Shown here: one piece after another, positions 35,569 through 46,520 of the stretch | Layout: each line of letters opens with the position of its first letter | Numbering within the stretch: position 1 is the stretch's first letter | Origin: Zopfochytrium polystomum | Taxonomy: Eukaryota > Chytridiomycota > Chytridiomycetes > Chytridiales > Chytridiaceae | Assembly: GCA_025765615.1 (NCBI GenBank) | Contig: JAIVFJ010000071.1 | Span: forward strand, 186,001-250,000 | DNA length: 64,000 nt | Direction of reading: 5' to 3' | Notes under the pieces: generated by a model | The model's input: the letters and a program-made list of their open reading frames with translations, nothing else | What the model was told of the DNA's origin: nothing | Databases searched by the model: none | Translations under genes and position numbers: made by a program

Positions 35569-35941
35569 GGTTTGCCCCCCCGCGATTGTCGGGTTTCGTG
35601 TGAGCGGAAGCCTGGTTAGGTTGGTGGCGCGTTGTTGCGGTGCGAAGTCCCTGATCGCGGCAACCAAACCCCAGCAGCGAGCGAGGGTCTATTGAGTCTA
35701 TTGACCTCCCCCAAAGTGACGAAGCCCATAATTCGAGAAGCAGAAGTGGGCGAAAAGGGCGGCGGCGCAGGGAGAAGCAGAGGAAGAATGAGGAGAAGAA
35801 GAGTAACGAAGAAGCTCACGCGATGAGGAGGGCGACGGCGCTTTCGAGACGGGCGTTCAGGCGCGCCCGGACGGCGGCGGCATCGGCGTCGGCGTGGTGT
35901 GCGGCGGCGGAGGCGATGGCGGCGGGGTCTGGCGTCGTCAT
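33592..35941 (-). CDS. intact seven-exon gene of unknown function
   Basis: Exons on the minus strand: 35941-35820, 35535-35310, 35155-34955, 34885-34792, 34695-34552, 34448-33867, 33755-33592. They sum to 1533 nt, exactly 511 codons, with every GT-AG join in phase, so the model is strong without homology. The 510-aa product has an Ala/Thr-rich N-terminus (MTTPDPAAIASAAAHH) and a helical stretch (FQAVFLHVKILHTGDEAVKL). A conserved-looking VPHVELPALLAATND / RNYFAPDG block follows, then a strongly acidic Asp/Glu/Gly linker. A helical C-terminus (RVADNLAELLSHAP, then ALPAKQAFCVQA) ends it. No signal peptide or membrane segment. The acidic linker suggests a nuclear or chromatin-linked role, but that is a guess. 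Intron 1 contains a T28 run (coding strand A28). Confidence 0.65.
35541..35568 (+). repeat. T28 homopolymer in intron 1
   Basis: Lies next to the acceptor of exon 2 of the minus-strand gene; on the coding strand it is an A run. Confidence 0.9.
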
Positions 35942-36009
35942 TGGCTTTCTGGGACTTGTCAAGCGGGGGTGGGTGGTCGCTGTATAATTAATTAATCCAC
36001 AATATTTCT

Positions 36010-37620
36010 TTTCGCTCCTTCCTTGTCAGCGATCCCAGGCAATAGCCGGAGTCGCGCGGTTCATTGAGTACGTCGACCAGCCGATCATCGTGTTGGGGGC
36101 AACTGAGATGCCGCCGGGAAGAACGTCGTGCTGGTCGGCATAGCGCGCGTCGCTGGGCACGCTGGGGTGGAGCCTGAGAGTTTGGTCGAAGCTGCGCACT
36201 GTTACAACTCAAAAAAAAAAAAAAAAAATAGGGCAAGGTGCATCAAGCTTACACGGCGGTAACATATGTCAACTCTTTGACGCTGTCATAGGTCGGCAAC
36301 CTCTCGTGCACAACAGGTTCGACCTCGTGGCGAATCTTCTGTACCACATCAGGCCGCTGTGCCAGATCAAAGATAGCCCACGACAGTGCCGTCGCAGTCG
36401 TATCTCTTTCCCAAAAAGACAGTCAACAAATTTACAAAATGGTAGGTAATTTCAGTCGATCGGCAAGAAGCAAGTTGATCATCGCGTCCCTCAAATCCTT
36501 GTCCGAAAGCCCGTTGCCAGCCTCGTCGCGGTCCTCCATAAACAGATCCAGCAGGTTTTTCCCCGCCCCGCGGCCGGTTTCTCCCCCGCTTCGCCTTTCG
36601 CTGCCGCCCGCCGCGCTCCCATTTTGCCGCAGGCGAACTCGTCCACCACATTGGTCAGGCGTCGAATCTCTCGGTTTTCCTTGTTGGGGGAATGGACAGC
36701 AGCTTTACAAAGGGGCTCTGCCTTCTCGAGTAGAGAAGCGGGCCGAGGCTGTCGAACGCGACTGCAAAGACTGGTGGCGAATTGATGTTTTCAAGACACT
36801 CCAATCTTTAGTGGAATGCGAATTCTGCGAAGCTGGCGGAGGCGGGGGTGGGGAATGCGTGATGAGAAAACGGCCACAAGCGAGGCAGGAACAAGTTCAT
36901 GTACCTGTCAGTGACCATGGCGCGGAAAGACGCGTCAAAGTCCAGAACTTTGCTGGATTCCGCAGCTTGCTTCAAGTTCTGGAGGAGTACCGTTGTGGTT
37001 CGGTGAAAGGCACGCCTGGAAGCCCATCCATCAGAAACAAATTTTCGCGCTCGTGAACAGTAGTTGGATCCTCAGGTCATCGGCTCGCGAATGCTTTTTG
37101 TTTGAATATCAACGATGCGACCTTACGGGTCCGCCTCCACTGCAGCGAGATGACAGTTCGATCAGTTGCGAGTGTACACGATTAGACCACGAAAAGGCCA
37201 TACCGGTTCTCCATTGACAACAAAGATCCCATCACCCAGCAACGGGTAAAACGAACTCCTCACTTGCGGTACTTTTCAAAGCTATCCCTGAGGATGTGTT
37301 GCACCACGGCTGGATCCACAGTGTGAAGCATCGCGGTGATACCGTACCCGTTGGGCACATTTGCCGACCTTAAAGAAAGAAAACGAAGTTGTTCGAGACG
37401 GTTAGCCGGCAATATAAGTTGAGAAAAGTTCTCAGACAGTCACCAGTTTGGGCCAAGGACCTTGAACGGGTCCAATAGCATGTCGTATCGTCGATGGCGG
37501 CTTTTCGCAAAGAGGGGCACGTGGCCCCACAGGTAGTGTTGTGGGGGGCTGGGGACGCCTGCGATCAGGGGTCGGCGGGTGCGGAGGTGCGTGCGGATCA
37601 CCAGCAGCGCGAGGCGTAGA
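36010..37620 (-). CDS. cytochrome P450, N-terminal and central part, without its heme-binding exon
   Basis: Read on the minus strand from 37620 down. Order of family landmarks: hydrophobic LRLALLVIRTHLRTRRPL; LWGHVPLFAKSRHRRYDMLL; PNGYGITAMLHTVDPAVVQH; GDGIFVVNGEPWRRTRKVAS (across a splice); VLDFDASFRAMVTD; GKNLLDLFMEDRDEAGNGL; the I-helix GRDTTATALSWAIFDLAQRP; then the K-helix region DQTLRLHPSVPSDARYA and APNTMIGWSTYSMNRATPAI. The K-helix glutamate is replaced by Asp (DQTLRL where ETLRL is usual). After AIAWDR the gene stops dead near 36030: no heme-binding loop follows, and an unrelated gene starts at 35941. Several extra bases are needed near 37255. The missing exon lies on the opposite strand at 37.6-37.9 kb. 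Confidence 0.7.
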
Positions 37621-37867
37621 GTTCGACCCGGGCCGCTTGCTGCAGGTCGACAGCGAGTCCGGCGGAGTCGTGTTAAAGCGCGAGTCGCCGTTCAAGTGGC
37701 CCTCGTTCAACGGCGGACCGCGGCTGTGCCTCGTGCAGACGATGGCGTGCTGTGGGCGGTTCGACTTTTGGCTTGTGGATCCGGAGACGGTGTGGTATGC
37801 GGGCGGGCTGACGCTGAATATGAAGAGCGGGATGAAGGTTTTGGTCAGAGAGGCGCGCGAGGGATGA
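37600..37867 (+). CDS. cytochrome P450 heme-binding C-terminal exon, inverted relative to the rest
   Basis: Plus-strand frame with EFDPGRLLQVDSESGG, then KWPSFNGGPRLCLVQTMA. This fits F-x-x-G-x-R-x-C, with the cysteine that ligates heme iron, but the usual glycine two residues after Cys is Val. It ends VDPETVWYAGGLTLNMKSGM then KVLVREAREG and stop. About ten residues of the L-helix after QTMA are missing. No plus-strand exons for the rest of a P450 are present upstream; they lie on the minus strand immediately to the left. The two parts together would make one gene. Confidence 0.65.
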
Positions 37868-38576
37868 AGCTCATTGTTCCGCACCGCGTCGCTCGGGCAA
37901 AGGAAGGGGTGTTTTGAATGCTTCAATGGCTTCCTTCAAGCTTCTGGTTAATAACCGTCCATTGAAAAAGAGAAGAAACACAGCCACTCGCGGAACAATT
38001 CTATCAATAGTGTTCGCGAAAAACGCTTTTATGTGTTCATCGACCATCGCGCAGAGAATCCGTAGCACTGTTTGTACTGGTGCCACGGTAAGGGCGATCT
38101 CCAAAGAGTGAGTCCACTCCGCGCCGCCACGGGACACGTGCCACCCACAACCACCACCACCACCAAACCAGCATTTGGCGCTTGGATGGCCGCCGCGCAC
38201 AGCCCCAACAACAATCACAACAATCAAGGTTTGGGGCTGTGGCGGGAATGACTGCGCGGGTCCTTCTTGTTATTTTAGATGTTTATTATTTACTTACACT
38301 TACATATGCGCTTTTTCTTGTTTGTGGAAAGAGAGAGAGAGAGAGAGACAAAGAAATTATTTCCAAAAAAGATCCGCAGGAATTGTGGCTGTTCTCAAGG
38401 TTCTCTCTTCTTCTTTTGGAAATATATTTTCCCCAAAAAAAAATGAGGAAACAAAAATTAATTTTTTTGCATATGCATATACGTATATATATACATATTT
38501 GTATACACAGGACAAACGCAAACGAAAACCGAAAAAAAAAGAACAAAGAGAAAAAACAAATCAGACATACAGAATT
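37868..38576. other. intergenic with short GA repeat and TA-rich tract
   Basis: (GA)n at 38329-38348 and an alternating AT/ATAC tract at 38475-38510 ahead of the membrane-protein gene. Open frames here are not convincing. Confidence 0.5.
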
Positions 38577-39056
38577 ATGTCGTCGCCCTCTGGAAACGAG
38601 CCGAGCAGAGAAGCAGCGGTCATCGACGCGACGACGACGACAACGACGACGACGACGACAACGGCGACACCTTCATCCGCCAGCCCCGCGGACAGTAACC
38701 TGTCGCCCTCGTCACCCTCGTTGCCCTCGTCGCCACCGCCTGCCAACGACCCCACTACCACCTCCACCACCTCCCCCGCCGACCCCCGCACAGCCAACGC
38801 CGACGACAACGGCTTGAGCCGCACCTGCATCTACGTCGGCATCTCCGCGGCCTTGCTCGTCGTCGTCGCCGTCGTCGTTGTCCTTTGCGTGGTCAGCGGC
38901 GGCGCCGTGGGCGATTGTCCTTGCGGCGATTGTTCTTGCGGCGATTGCGATTGCTGCGCAGACGCAACCGTGGACTCTCACGCGCCAGTGCAGGGACCTT
39001 CCGCCGAACAACAACAGAGCGGACGGTACCCCGCGCAGACGGCCATGACGAGCTGA
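38577..39056 (+). CDS. single-pass membrane protein with Ser/Thr/Pro ectodomain and Cys cluster
   Basis: A 159-aa intronless frame, ATG 38577. Residues 1 to about 80 are Thr/Ser/Pro-rich, with a run of eleven threonines encoded by ACG/ACA repeats, typical of O-glycosylated surface stalks. One hydrophobic segment follows (CIYVGISAALLVVVAVVVVL), then VVSGGAVGD and the cysteine cluster CPCGDCSCGDCDCC, then a polar tail. There is no N-terminal signal peptide, so it is a signal-anchor type or has the stalk in the cytosol. The Cys cluster could be palmitoylated or bind metal. No family recognised. Confidence 0.5.
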   Translation: MSSPSGNEPSREAAVIDATTTTTTTTTTTATPSSASPADSNLSPSSPSLPSSPPPANDPTTTSTTSPADPRTANADDNGLSRTCIYVGISAALLVVVAVVVVLCVVSGGAVGDCPCGDCSCGDCDCCADATVDSHAPVQGPSAEQQQSGRYPAQTAMTS

Positions 39057-39635
39057 AAATGGCTGTTGCCCAAAGCGGCAAGAGAAAACAATAACAAAAA
39101 AAAAAATGCGGAAGAAGAGAAGAGAACCCTGGCTGGGAGTGTCATTGCACTGGGTTTACTACTTCAACCCTCTTTTCCTCTTCTTCGCCCTCAACTGCTC
39201 TCTGCAGAACAAATCCAAAAGTGTCTCCCCTGTTTCTTGTTTTTTGTTTCTTATTTTCTTTTTCTCCTTCCTAGAAAAACAATTGCCTCACCCCTCATCC
39301 GACTTTTGTCCCAACGCCTGTCGTGAAACTATCCTTTTCGTGTTTGCACTCGACAACAGAAGTCCTGTCGCTCGCGCGCACCATCCCCGGGCGGACCGGA
39401 TCAGATGAATTTTGTTTTCTAGATGGGTGGCTGTGCCTGTGCACAGACAAAATAATATAAAAATAAAAAACCTCACCCACTAGCTCAATTGCAACCAACA
39501 AAATATTTCCAAAGGTAATTCTGCTTGCTGGGAATCAACTTCAAGAAAAAAGATCACCTGGAGGCTCGAAGCAGAAAGTGGTGTTGTAACATGAATCTGC
39601 TGGCCAATTTTTTGCTCTACTCAGAACAGTGAGAG
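39057..39635. other. intergenic, left edge of the mobile-element block
   Basis: 3' flank of the membrane-protein gene; T-rich. No gene recognised. Confidence 0.4.
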
Positions 39636-39765
39636 CTGACAACAGCAGTTGAGATTTCTCACTAGGAAGCCAGCTTCCCATGTCAACAGTGACCTCATTG
39701 TCACTGCGGACGCGACTTGAATCCAACGAAAAGTGTTTGTTGGAGATGGCGGTGCACATCTAGGG
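39636..39765. repeat. dispersed repeat, copy 1
   Basis: Shares blocks such as AGGAAGCCAGCTTCC and GAATCCAACRAAAAG, in the same order, with 41372-41500. Identity is partial and interrupted. Confidence 0.55.
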
Positions 39766-40019
39766 TTGCTTGACATCGCCATCCACACTGTCGTCTTGCG
39801 GGCTATGCCCGCTGGGTGAGTTGAACTGCGCTGCTGGAGGGGTTGAAGTGGGAATGATGGGAATAACTTGTCGTAAAAACAGTGAGTGAACTTAATTAGC
39901 GAATTCAATCGTTTGGGCATTGCGTTCAGCCAGCGGTTTAGTCAAATATCTGATCAGCCAGTGCTCTTCGGTCCAAGCCCATCTGATTGGTTTCCATCCT
40001 CCGGCATGTCCAAAACAGG

Positions 40020-40260
40020 AAGCCAACGATTTCCCTCACGAATATCATCAAAATTCGGCCGTGGTGGAGGCAGAGCTCCGCTGACGGAGAAGCAGAGGAA
40101 GGAGAGGCAGGCATAGCTGCGAGGAAAGCGGAACCGAAACGCCTACCACGTCTACCCCAATACTTGGCAGCGCGTCCCCTGCGCCGCTCTGAGCTCCTAT
40201 ATCGTCACCATCCTCCGCCGCACCTCAGCGGCTGAGAGTCCATTATGCGATCTTCGAATC
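40020..40260 (+). pseudogene. decayed transposon ORF start
   Basis: Reads FGRGGGRAPLTEKQRKERQA and, in a second frame, RGKRNRNAYH. The basic RxxLTExQ pattern resembles the start of the Helitron-like frame at the left edge of the window. Stops and frame changes make it a remnant. Weak evidence. Confidence 0.25.
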
Positions 40261-41371
40261 GAATTTGGTTGTAGAGTCCGGTGTAGGGGGAACTACGACT
40301 GAACTCTAAACTAGGACTCACACATCGTGACTACCACCTAATGGTCTGGCAGTGGCGCTCGCCAGAGTAGAAGGAATGTGGCATCCCTCAACATTTACAG
40401 CCATCTCCAAGGACAGGAAACTCCCGCTCTATGAACGGCCAAACATACTAGATATTGCGCACAGCGTTATTCACTACAACTTCCCACACACATTTATGCA
40501 TGGTCAGAGGTTCATTAGTGCATGGAGGGTTGTACATTATAAGCGTCCTCCCGTGAGCAAGGTCAACATGCACTGGTGTAGTACCAGTCCTGTGCAGTCA
40601 CAAGGAGTCCATCCTGATGAAGGGCAGCTGGGGCTTGTATTTACAGGAGCTTTATAGGGGGAAGGGGGGTTTCAGTAGAAAACAAATCTAATTTTTTAGC
40701 AATGGCATTTATTCAAGGTTGGGTTGGTTGTTTTAAGAGAGATCAATGAGGCTGCTTCTCCAAGGGCAGCTATTTATGTGGAGAGGGGCATTAGGAAAGA
40801 AAGAAAAAGAAAGAAGAAAGAAAGGAAGAAAAATGTATGAAGAAAAATGAAAGAAAGGAAGAATGAAAAAATAACGACAAGGGAGAAAAGATAAGAGATA
40901 AGAAGCATTTCCAAGATTATGTAAACATGTTAACAAGGGGGGTCTAAAGTTTCTCAGACCCTAATTGTAACTCAAGAGCCAAAGGGAGCTCTTCCTCACT
41001 ATCAAAGATAGTGAAATATAGTGCAATTAGAGTGAGGAGCTTGACGATTGGTCCGAATGATTAGTCTACATTGTAGAAAAATTTTAGAAAAATTATGGGA
41101 ACGACCAGAATTGATACCTCTTTCTGAGGGTCATACATTATGTATAAAATAAATGATGTGTTATATGTCGCATAGTACAGGAAGAGCTCGTTGAGAACCT
41201 AGACTATGGCCAGCACTATATGTGAGATACTTGAGAATCTCATTCCATGCTGAGATGGAGAATCTCATTCCATGCTCATCTCAGCAACAGGTTGAACATT
41301 GGTTTCACCCTTGTACCCTCACTCCGTTCCCACCGTCCCACCATTCCACTCTGAGATGCAGCTGTTGAGAT

Positions 41372-41500
41372 TTGAGCCTAGGAAGCCAGCTTCCTATGTC
41401 GACGATGGCCTTGTCACTGCTGCCAATGCAAGTTACACAAAGTCGGGTAAGCTGAAAGGCCTTATCTGAATCCAACAAAAAGAGTCTGGTGAATCTAGCT
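41372..41500. repeat. dispersed repeat, copy 2
   Basis: Partner of the 39636-39765 copy, same orientation. Confidence 0.55.
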
Positions 41501-41636
41501 TTGCTTTCCCAGGCTTCACCTACAAGGACAATGTGATTAGAATCACACTCAATGGGTTCAGAGAAATGTTGAACTGGGGCAGCTCACAGCAGCTCCAGGT
41601 CAGCTGACTGTTGTCTGAACCAATGTTGAACCAGGG

Positions 41637-41885
41637 ACTGGTTGATTTGAAATGCCCCTGATGATTTCAAATCATCTTTCCTCTGTGGGAAGACTGGTCA
41701 CTGCACAGACTTCTGGACAGACCTTGGCTGATTTGAAATGCTCCTGAAGATTTCGAATCGTTTTCCCTCTCTGTAGGGAGACCAGTTGCTTGCACACTGG
41801 GCTCCACACAGAGCTTGGTTGATTTGAAATGCTCTGAATATTTTAAATCACCCTCCCTCTGTGGGAAGGGGTTTACAACACCTCC
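41637..41885 (+). repeat. three tandem units of about 90 bp
   Basis: Units begin near 41639, 41729 and 41817, each with TTGATTTGAAATGC, then a GAT/TTT-AAATC dyad and a CCCTCTGTGGGAAG-like end. They lie just upstream of a TATA box, as enhancer repeats do in retroelement U3 regions. Confidence 0.7.
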
Positions 41886-41967
41886 CCAGAGCAAAGTCAT
41901 GTCTGAAGCAGTTTGCAACTTGTTCAGATAGGCAAAACAGGGAAACTGGTCAACCTCCCTGCAGGAG

Positions 41968-41974
41968 TATAAAT
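41968..41974 (+). promoter_or_regulatory. TATA box of a probable retroelement promoter
   Basis: TATAAAT about 80 bp downstream of the 90-bp tandem repeats and about 200 bp upstream of repeat copy A. Confidence 0.5.
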
Positions 41975-42175
41975 TGGGCAGAGTTTTCTTATTGAAAAGA
42001 AAGGCACTCTCACTCCAATTTTCCAGTCCCTGACTTACCCACTTGCCCTTGGTCGCTTGCTACGCTTGCTCCCTTGTACAAGTTCTCAATTCAAGCCTCA
42101 GTTCCTCAACCCTTCAACCTTCTTGCAACGCCGCCTCCACTCACGACGTCACCTTCTTCACTGCAACTTCAACTA

Positions 42176-42758
42176 CCACCACTGTTGCCGCAGTGGGCAA
42201 GCGCAGGGGATCCTCACTCCAACACAGAGCCAGCAGTGTCACACAGTCGGTGGGCCAGCTGTATTCCCCACCTCTGGCCCCTTAAGAGGAGCCCACGAAG
42301 GGACCATGTACTCACCTGGGTGTGTACCACTCTCACTACCCTCGCCTTGTGAGCTAGATGGATTTGAAGGGACTCTGTATTGGTGCCAAAGGACAGAAAT
42401 CGGATTGAAGGAAAAAGGAAAAAGGGAAATAGCCCAAAAACATAGAGAGCGAAAATTGACAAGTCAACCCCCTGGCTTGGAGCATCCACCACAAATGCTC
42501 TAAGTCTGCAGCCCTATGCGTGTATGTACAAGTGCCAAAAATAAATAATAAATTAGGCGGGCGTGGGGTACAGCCTGTCAGGCGCCCCATCCCAAGGCAG
42601 TCAGGCAGTCTCTGCCGCAAATACACTTTGATAACTCCTTGGACTAAAAAACAGGGAATAATAATAGGGGTCCTGATCCTTGCAGTTTTATAACAGGGAC
42701 ACTTGTTTTTGCAAATAAAATCCCTAGACTTTATCACTGAGACCTCAGTGTAGTCTAG
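42176..42758 (+). repeat. dispersed repeat, copy A (inverted partner at 47972-48656)
   Basis: Shares long blocks with the reverse complement of 47972-48656, for example GGATCCTCACTCCAACACAG and AAATCCCTAGACTTTATCAC. It ends in a perfect hairpin (42735-42750) followed by CTAG and then T. Confidence 0.8.
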
Positions 42759-45700
42759 TATTATACTGTGTCAGTCAGTCTTCATTAACTTGTCAGTCAG
42801 TCTTCATTAACTGGTTTTGCGCACTGATCAACTTGTACCAGATCACCCATCCAACACACGGTAATGACGCCAATTATTGGTGCAATCCATCTGTTTCCAG
42901 CGGAAGGCGTGCTGCCAAAACCCCGAGTTCCATATGCTCCTTCGCATGTTTCCACCAATGGACCGAGAGAAGATCGTTAGCAGCTTCACATTCACGGCAA
43001 AGTTACCAGGGTCAACACGAAATTGCAAGTAAACGAGCTGTCCAAAACGCGCAGCAGCCAGAAGATTCTTGGTGAAGAAGAGCAATGATCGTGTTATGGC
43101 ATTGTGCTCAAAAGAGCACCGTTGACAGCACGTGGGATGATTGAGTGGTTTTTTTTTTTTTTTTTTTTTTTTTTTGATTGTTCCAGCCCCAGAGGGGCTG
43201 GTGGGAAGAGAAAGAGCCATCAATGGTGAACCGTAAATGACTATGTCCAGGTATGACCTCAGCAAACCCACCCCATGCACTACGGACTTTCAGTGTCGTC
43301 AGGCATCTCCACCACACATATAGCCACAATGATCAAAGGAGAAGGGAATAAATTCAGAATCTAGAAAATAGAGAAGTAAATTGCGAGAAGGTCAGTGTAA
43401 GAGAGGGAACAGCTGTGGAAAGTCAGAGGGTTGGGATAAGTCAGATTAGGCTATGGCCCATGTCAAGATTGAGAGGGGCAACAAGGGGTCTCAGCAGGAG
43501 ATAGGTGACACCCTTTTCTTGTAAGAGCGAAGCGCCCTGCACGAACGAGGTATCGACCTGAGGTAGAACTTGAAGCGGTAGAGGGTATGGTGACTCAGAT
43601 AAGAATAATGGTTTTGTTTGTTGTATTCGAGGGCAGAGAGAGAGCAGGTAGATGTGATCAGGATCTGGGATGATGCTTCTCTGGAGCTGCTGGGGCTCCC
43701 CCTTTTATTCTGCAGGTGGTCTCAGGAATCAGACTTTGGTGATAGCCTTTTAGCTCTGAGAGATGGAGTTTAGACTTTGAGGAGTCAGGAGGCAGGCATG
43801 ACATCATTGTTGCATCACGTTGATTTGGCCCGAACTTCCATGGAGTTATGTGTGCAAAGAAGTAAGTCAGGCTCCCTGTCAAGCTCCTGTAATCATTCCT
43901 ATCAAATTGCTAGAGTGAAGCACACTGATGTGGTCTACCCAGACTAGGGATCGAAACCACCTCTAAGCACTCATACAGTGTCAGAGATTAAGAAAATTGT
44001 AGATAACACTGGGACCAGCCCTTATGCCATCTTAACTCATCTTTACTCTTGAAGACAGGTGAGAGGATCTTAAAAGGTGTAGGTAATGGGTGCAAACTCC
44101 AACAACGAGTGGCTCTTGCTTGTTGGCATGAGGAAGTTGGATTGCGTGGTGAAGCCAGATAATGCCTGCAACAAGTTTTATGCAGCCAAGGTAGTGGTCA
44201 ATCCATCTGGAAGAAGCCTTGGTGCGCAAAAGCCAGATGGCTGGGCAAGTGTCAGTGGAGTGCCAGGGACTACATGTGGTGCAGCAAGGTTGAGAGGGTT
44301 GTGAAGAGCTGCTACAAGTTCTGTGGGATGATGGAGTGGGAGGGAGGGAAGAGTTGACAATTGGAGAAGACAGTGGGTGAGAGGCTGCAGAGCAAGGGTG
44401 AGATACTGTGCTCTCTAAATCCTCACCCTGGGCTGTGGGTGGCACATGGAGCAATGACCTAAATACCAATCCTGAAAAGTGAAAAACGGCAAAAAGGAGA
44501 TGTCTAGGGGCCACTAGACAGGACAATGTATTTGGAGTCTTAAGAAGCCCAAGAAACACAAAGAAACTCTCTTATTACACACAAAGAGAAGACTTTCACA
44601 CTCAGACCAAAGGCAATTGTGAAAAGGTGGCTCACTAGCAAAGAATGTGCAGGGTTCTCTGGTCCATGACACAGAGTAGGCCCAATTGGAGGCAAAAGCC
44701 AAAGCCAGAGGGGACCAGGAAATCCAGTAACAATGCTGGAGGCACGAGAGGCAGCAAGCTCCAGGGAGCGGCACCAAGTGCAGCACTCCAGTCCAACTGA
44801 AGAAGACAAGAGAGTGGGGAGGAAAGTGGCCAGACCCTGGTCTGTTTGAGCCACCACCATGGAGCAAGGCTCCCTCTCTATCAAAGACAAGCCCTAAGTT
44901 GGAGGGGGTTGGACACAGAGGCCAAACACAAGGAACAGTTAGTGTGCAGAGGTGTCTGTTGATTAAATCAGAACTGTTTTCCACTTAACAGAACCAGACA
45001 CAACTTGTCTCACTCCAAGGAGAAGTTCCAACTCAATCCAAGGAGGGGGCACACAGGGGTGGGAGACACTGGGACTCTTCTTCATCCTACTAGGACACAG
45101 ACATCTGTTTCACCAAGCCAGAGGAATTCCCTATCTTAGAAGCAAGGAAGGTTAACACCCACTCCCTCACCCAAATGTGCGACCATGACATCAGAGGCAT
45201 TAGTCTGAGAGAAAGAGGATCTGAACCCAGTGAAGACCAGGCCCACAGAGGCCACAGGAGCCAACAACCAGGGAGGAGGGGGCATACCTGAGAGACCATT
45301 CCTGCAGCAGTACCTGACCAGCCAGCTCATTCATATCACTTTGAGAGACCTGGATTTGACTAGATGTATTGACAGGAACCTAGAGGCACCACCACAGATT
45401 TATCCTCCATCCTTCAATCACCAAGTGGCTCCTACCCAGTCCAACCTAAGCAGCATGCAGAAATGGTGAGGTGCACTGGCACACTGCCATGATGGCCAAG
45501 AGGACTTCAACCTCCTGTCACACACCAGGGGACTGCCTCCCCAGCTCTACATACAGTCAGGAAGAAAAGGGCAAGCAAGGCAACTTCAGGCACAGGTTCA
45601 CACACTCAACAAGATGGGGGGCAGCTGCTTAAATAGGAGAGGGTTGGAATCACCAGGGATGAGGGAAGAAGGGGGGGAAACACATACAAAACAGCAAAAC

Positions 45701-46200
45701 AATAAATAAAATAGTAAAGAAAAGAATAGGAGGAGTGAATCACCAAGAAATGGGGCTGAGCCAGCCAAACAAGGAAGACAGCCCAGAGAATCATGGTGCA
45801 TTTCTTGGCAAACAGAGTGGAGAGGGCTGGCAAGAAATGATTGGTGCAGATAAGAAGACAGTCACTCTCAGCCACACAAGAAAGGAAAGACACAGACAGA
45901 AACAACAAGGAAGAAATAAAAGAGAAAACAGGAAAAACAGGATAAACAGGATAAATTACTTGAAAAAATAAGTAAAATCACCAATGAAAAGCTAAAGAAA
46001 AACCCTGTGAATTCATACCCTTTTATGAGGCATTACATCATGGTAGCAGGTGGTAGAGCAAGTGCTAGCTCTGCCATCATCTTGTTAACTCTGTCCATCT
46101 GGGCTTAGCACTTCTCCCACAGAAGTGTTTCAGTCCTAAGTCGTTTCCAAAAGTGAGGGGGCATTGGCCAGGCATAGTAGGGCTTTGCATTTCTGCTCAG
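42759..46200. other. mobile-element debris without recognisable genes
   Basis: Lower GC than the gene regions, no splice-site chains, scattered short frames without motifs. A T29 run at 43150-43175 may be the reverse of a retroelement poly-A tail. Confidence 0.5.
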
Positions 46201-46204
46201 TCTG

Positions 46205-46290
46205 TCAACTAGCATGTCTCAAACTTGGCACCTTCCCAATTGAAGGGAGCACTCTAACCACTGAGCAAGGGAGCCTTGTATCAGCAATTA
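46205..46290 (-). repeat. tRNA-like sequence, probably SINE-derived
   Basis: On the minus strand GCTCAGTGGTTAGAG matches a tRNA D-arm/A-box, followed by an anticodon-like stem-loop CCCTTCAATTGGG and a degraded B-box (AGTTTGAGAC). The acceptor ends do not pair. It looks like a tRNA-derived SINE or tRNA pseudogene. Confidence 0.5.
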
Positions 46291-46520
46291 GAATCAAGAC
46301 TGAGTCTTTCTGTCTGCAACATCGCCAATAATAAATAATAATAGTAGAGCTCAGAGGCAGACAGACGGACCCAGTCGGAGGCCGCATGGAAACCCAATAA
46401 ATAATAAGTGAGTAGGAATCCAAGCCTAGTCACATTTTGCCAGCAAAACGCAGGTCGAGACAGGTGGTAATCCTCACAATTAACAGTTAAAAAGTGGGTA
46501 TACACTTAATATATTTGAGG

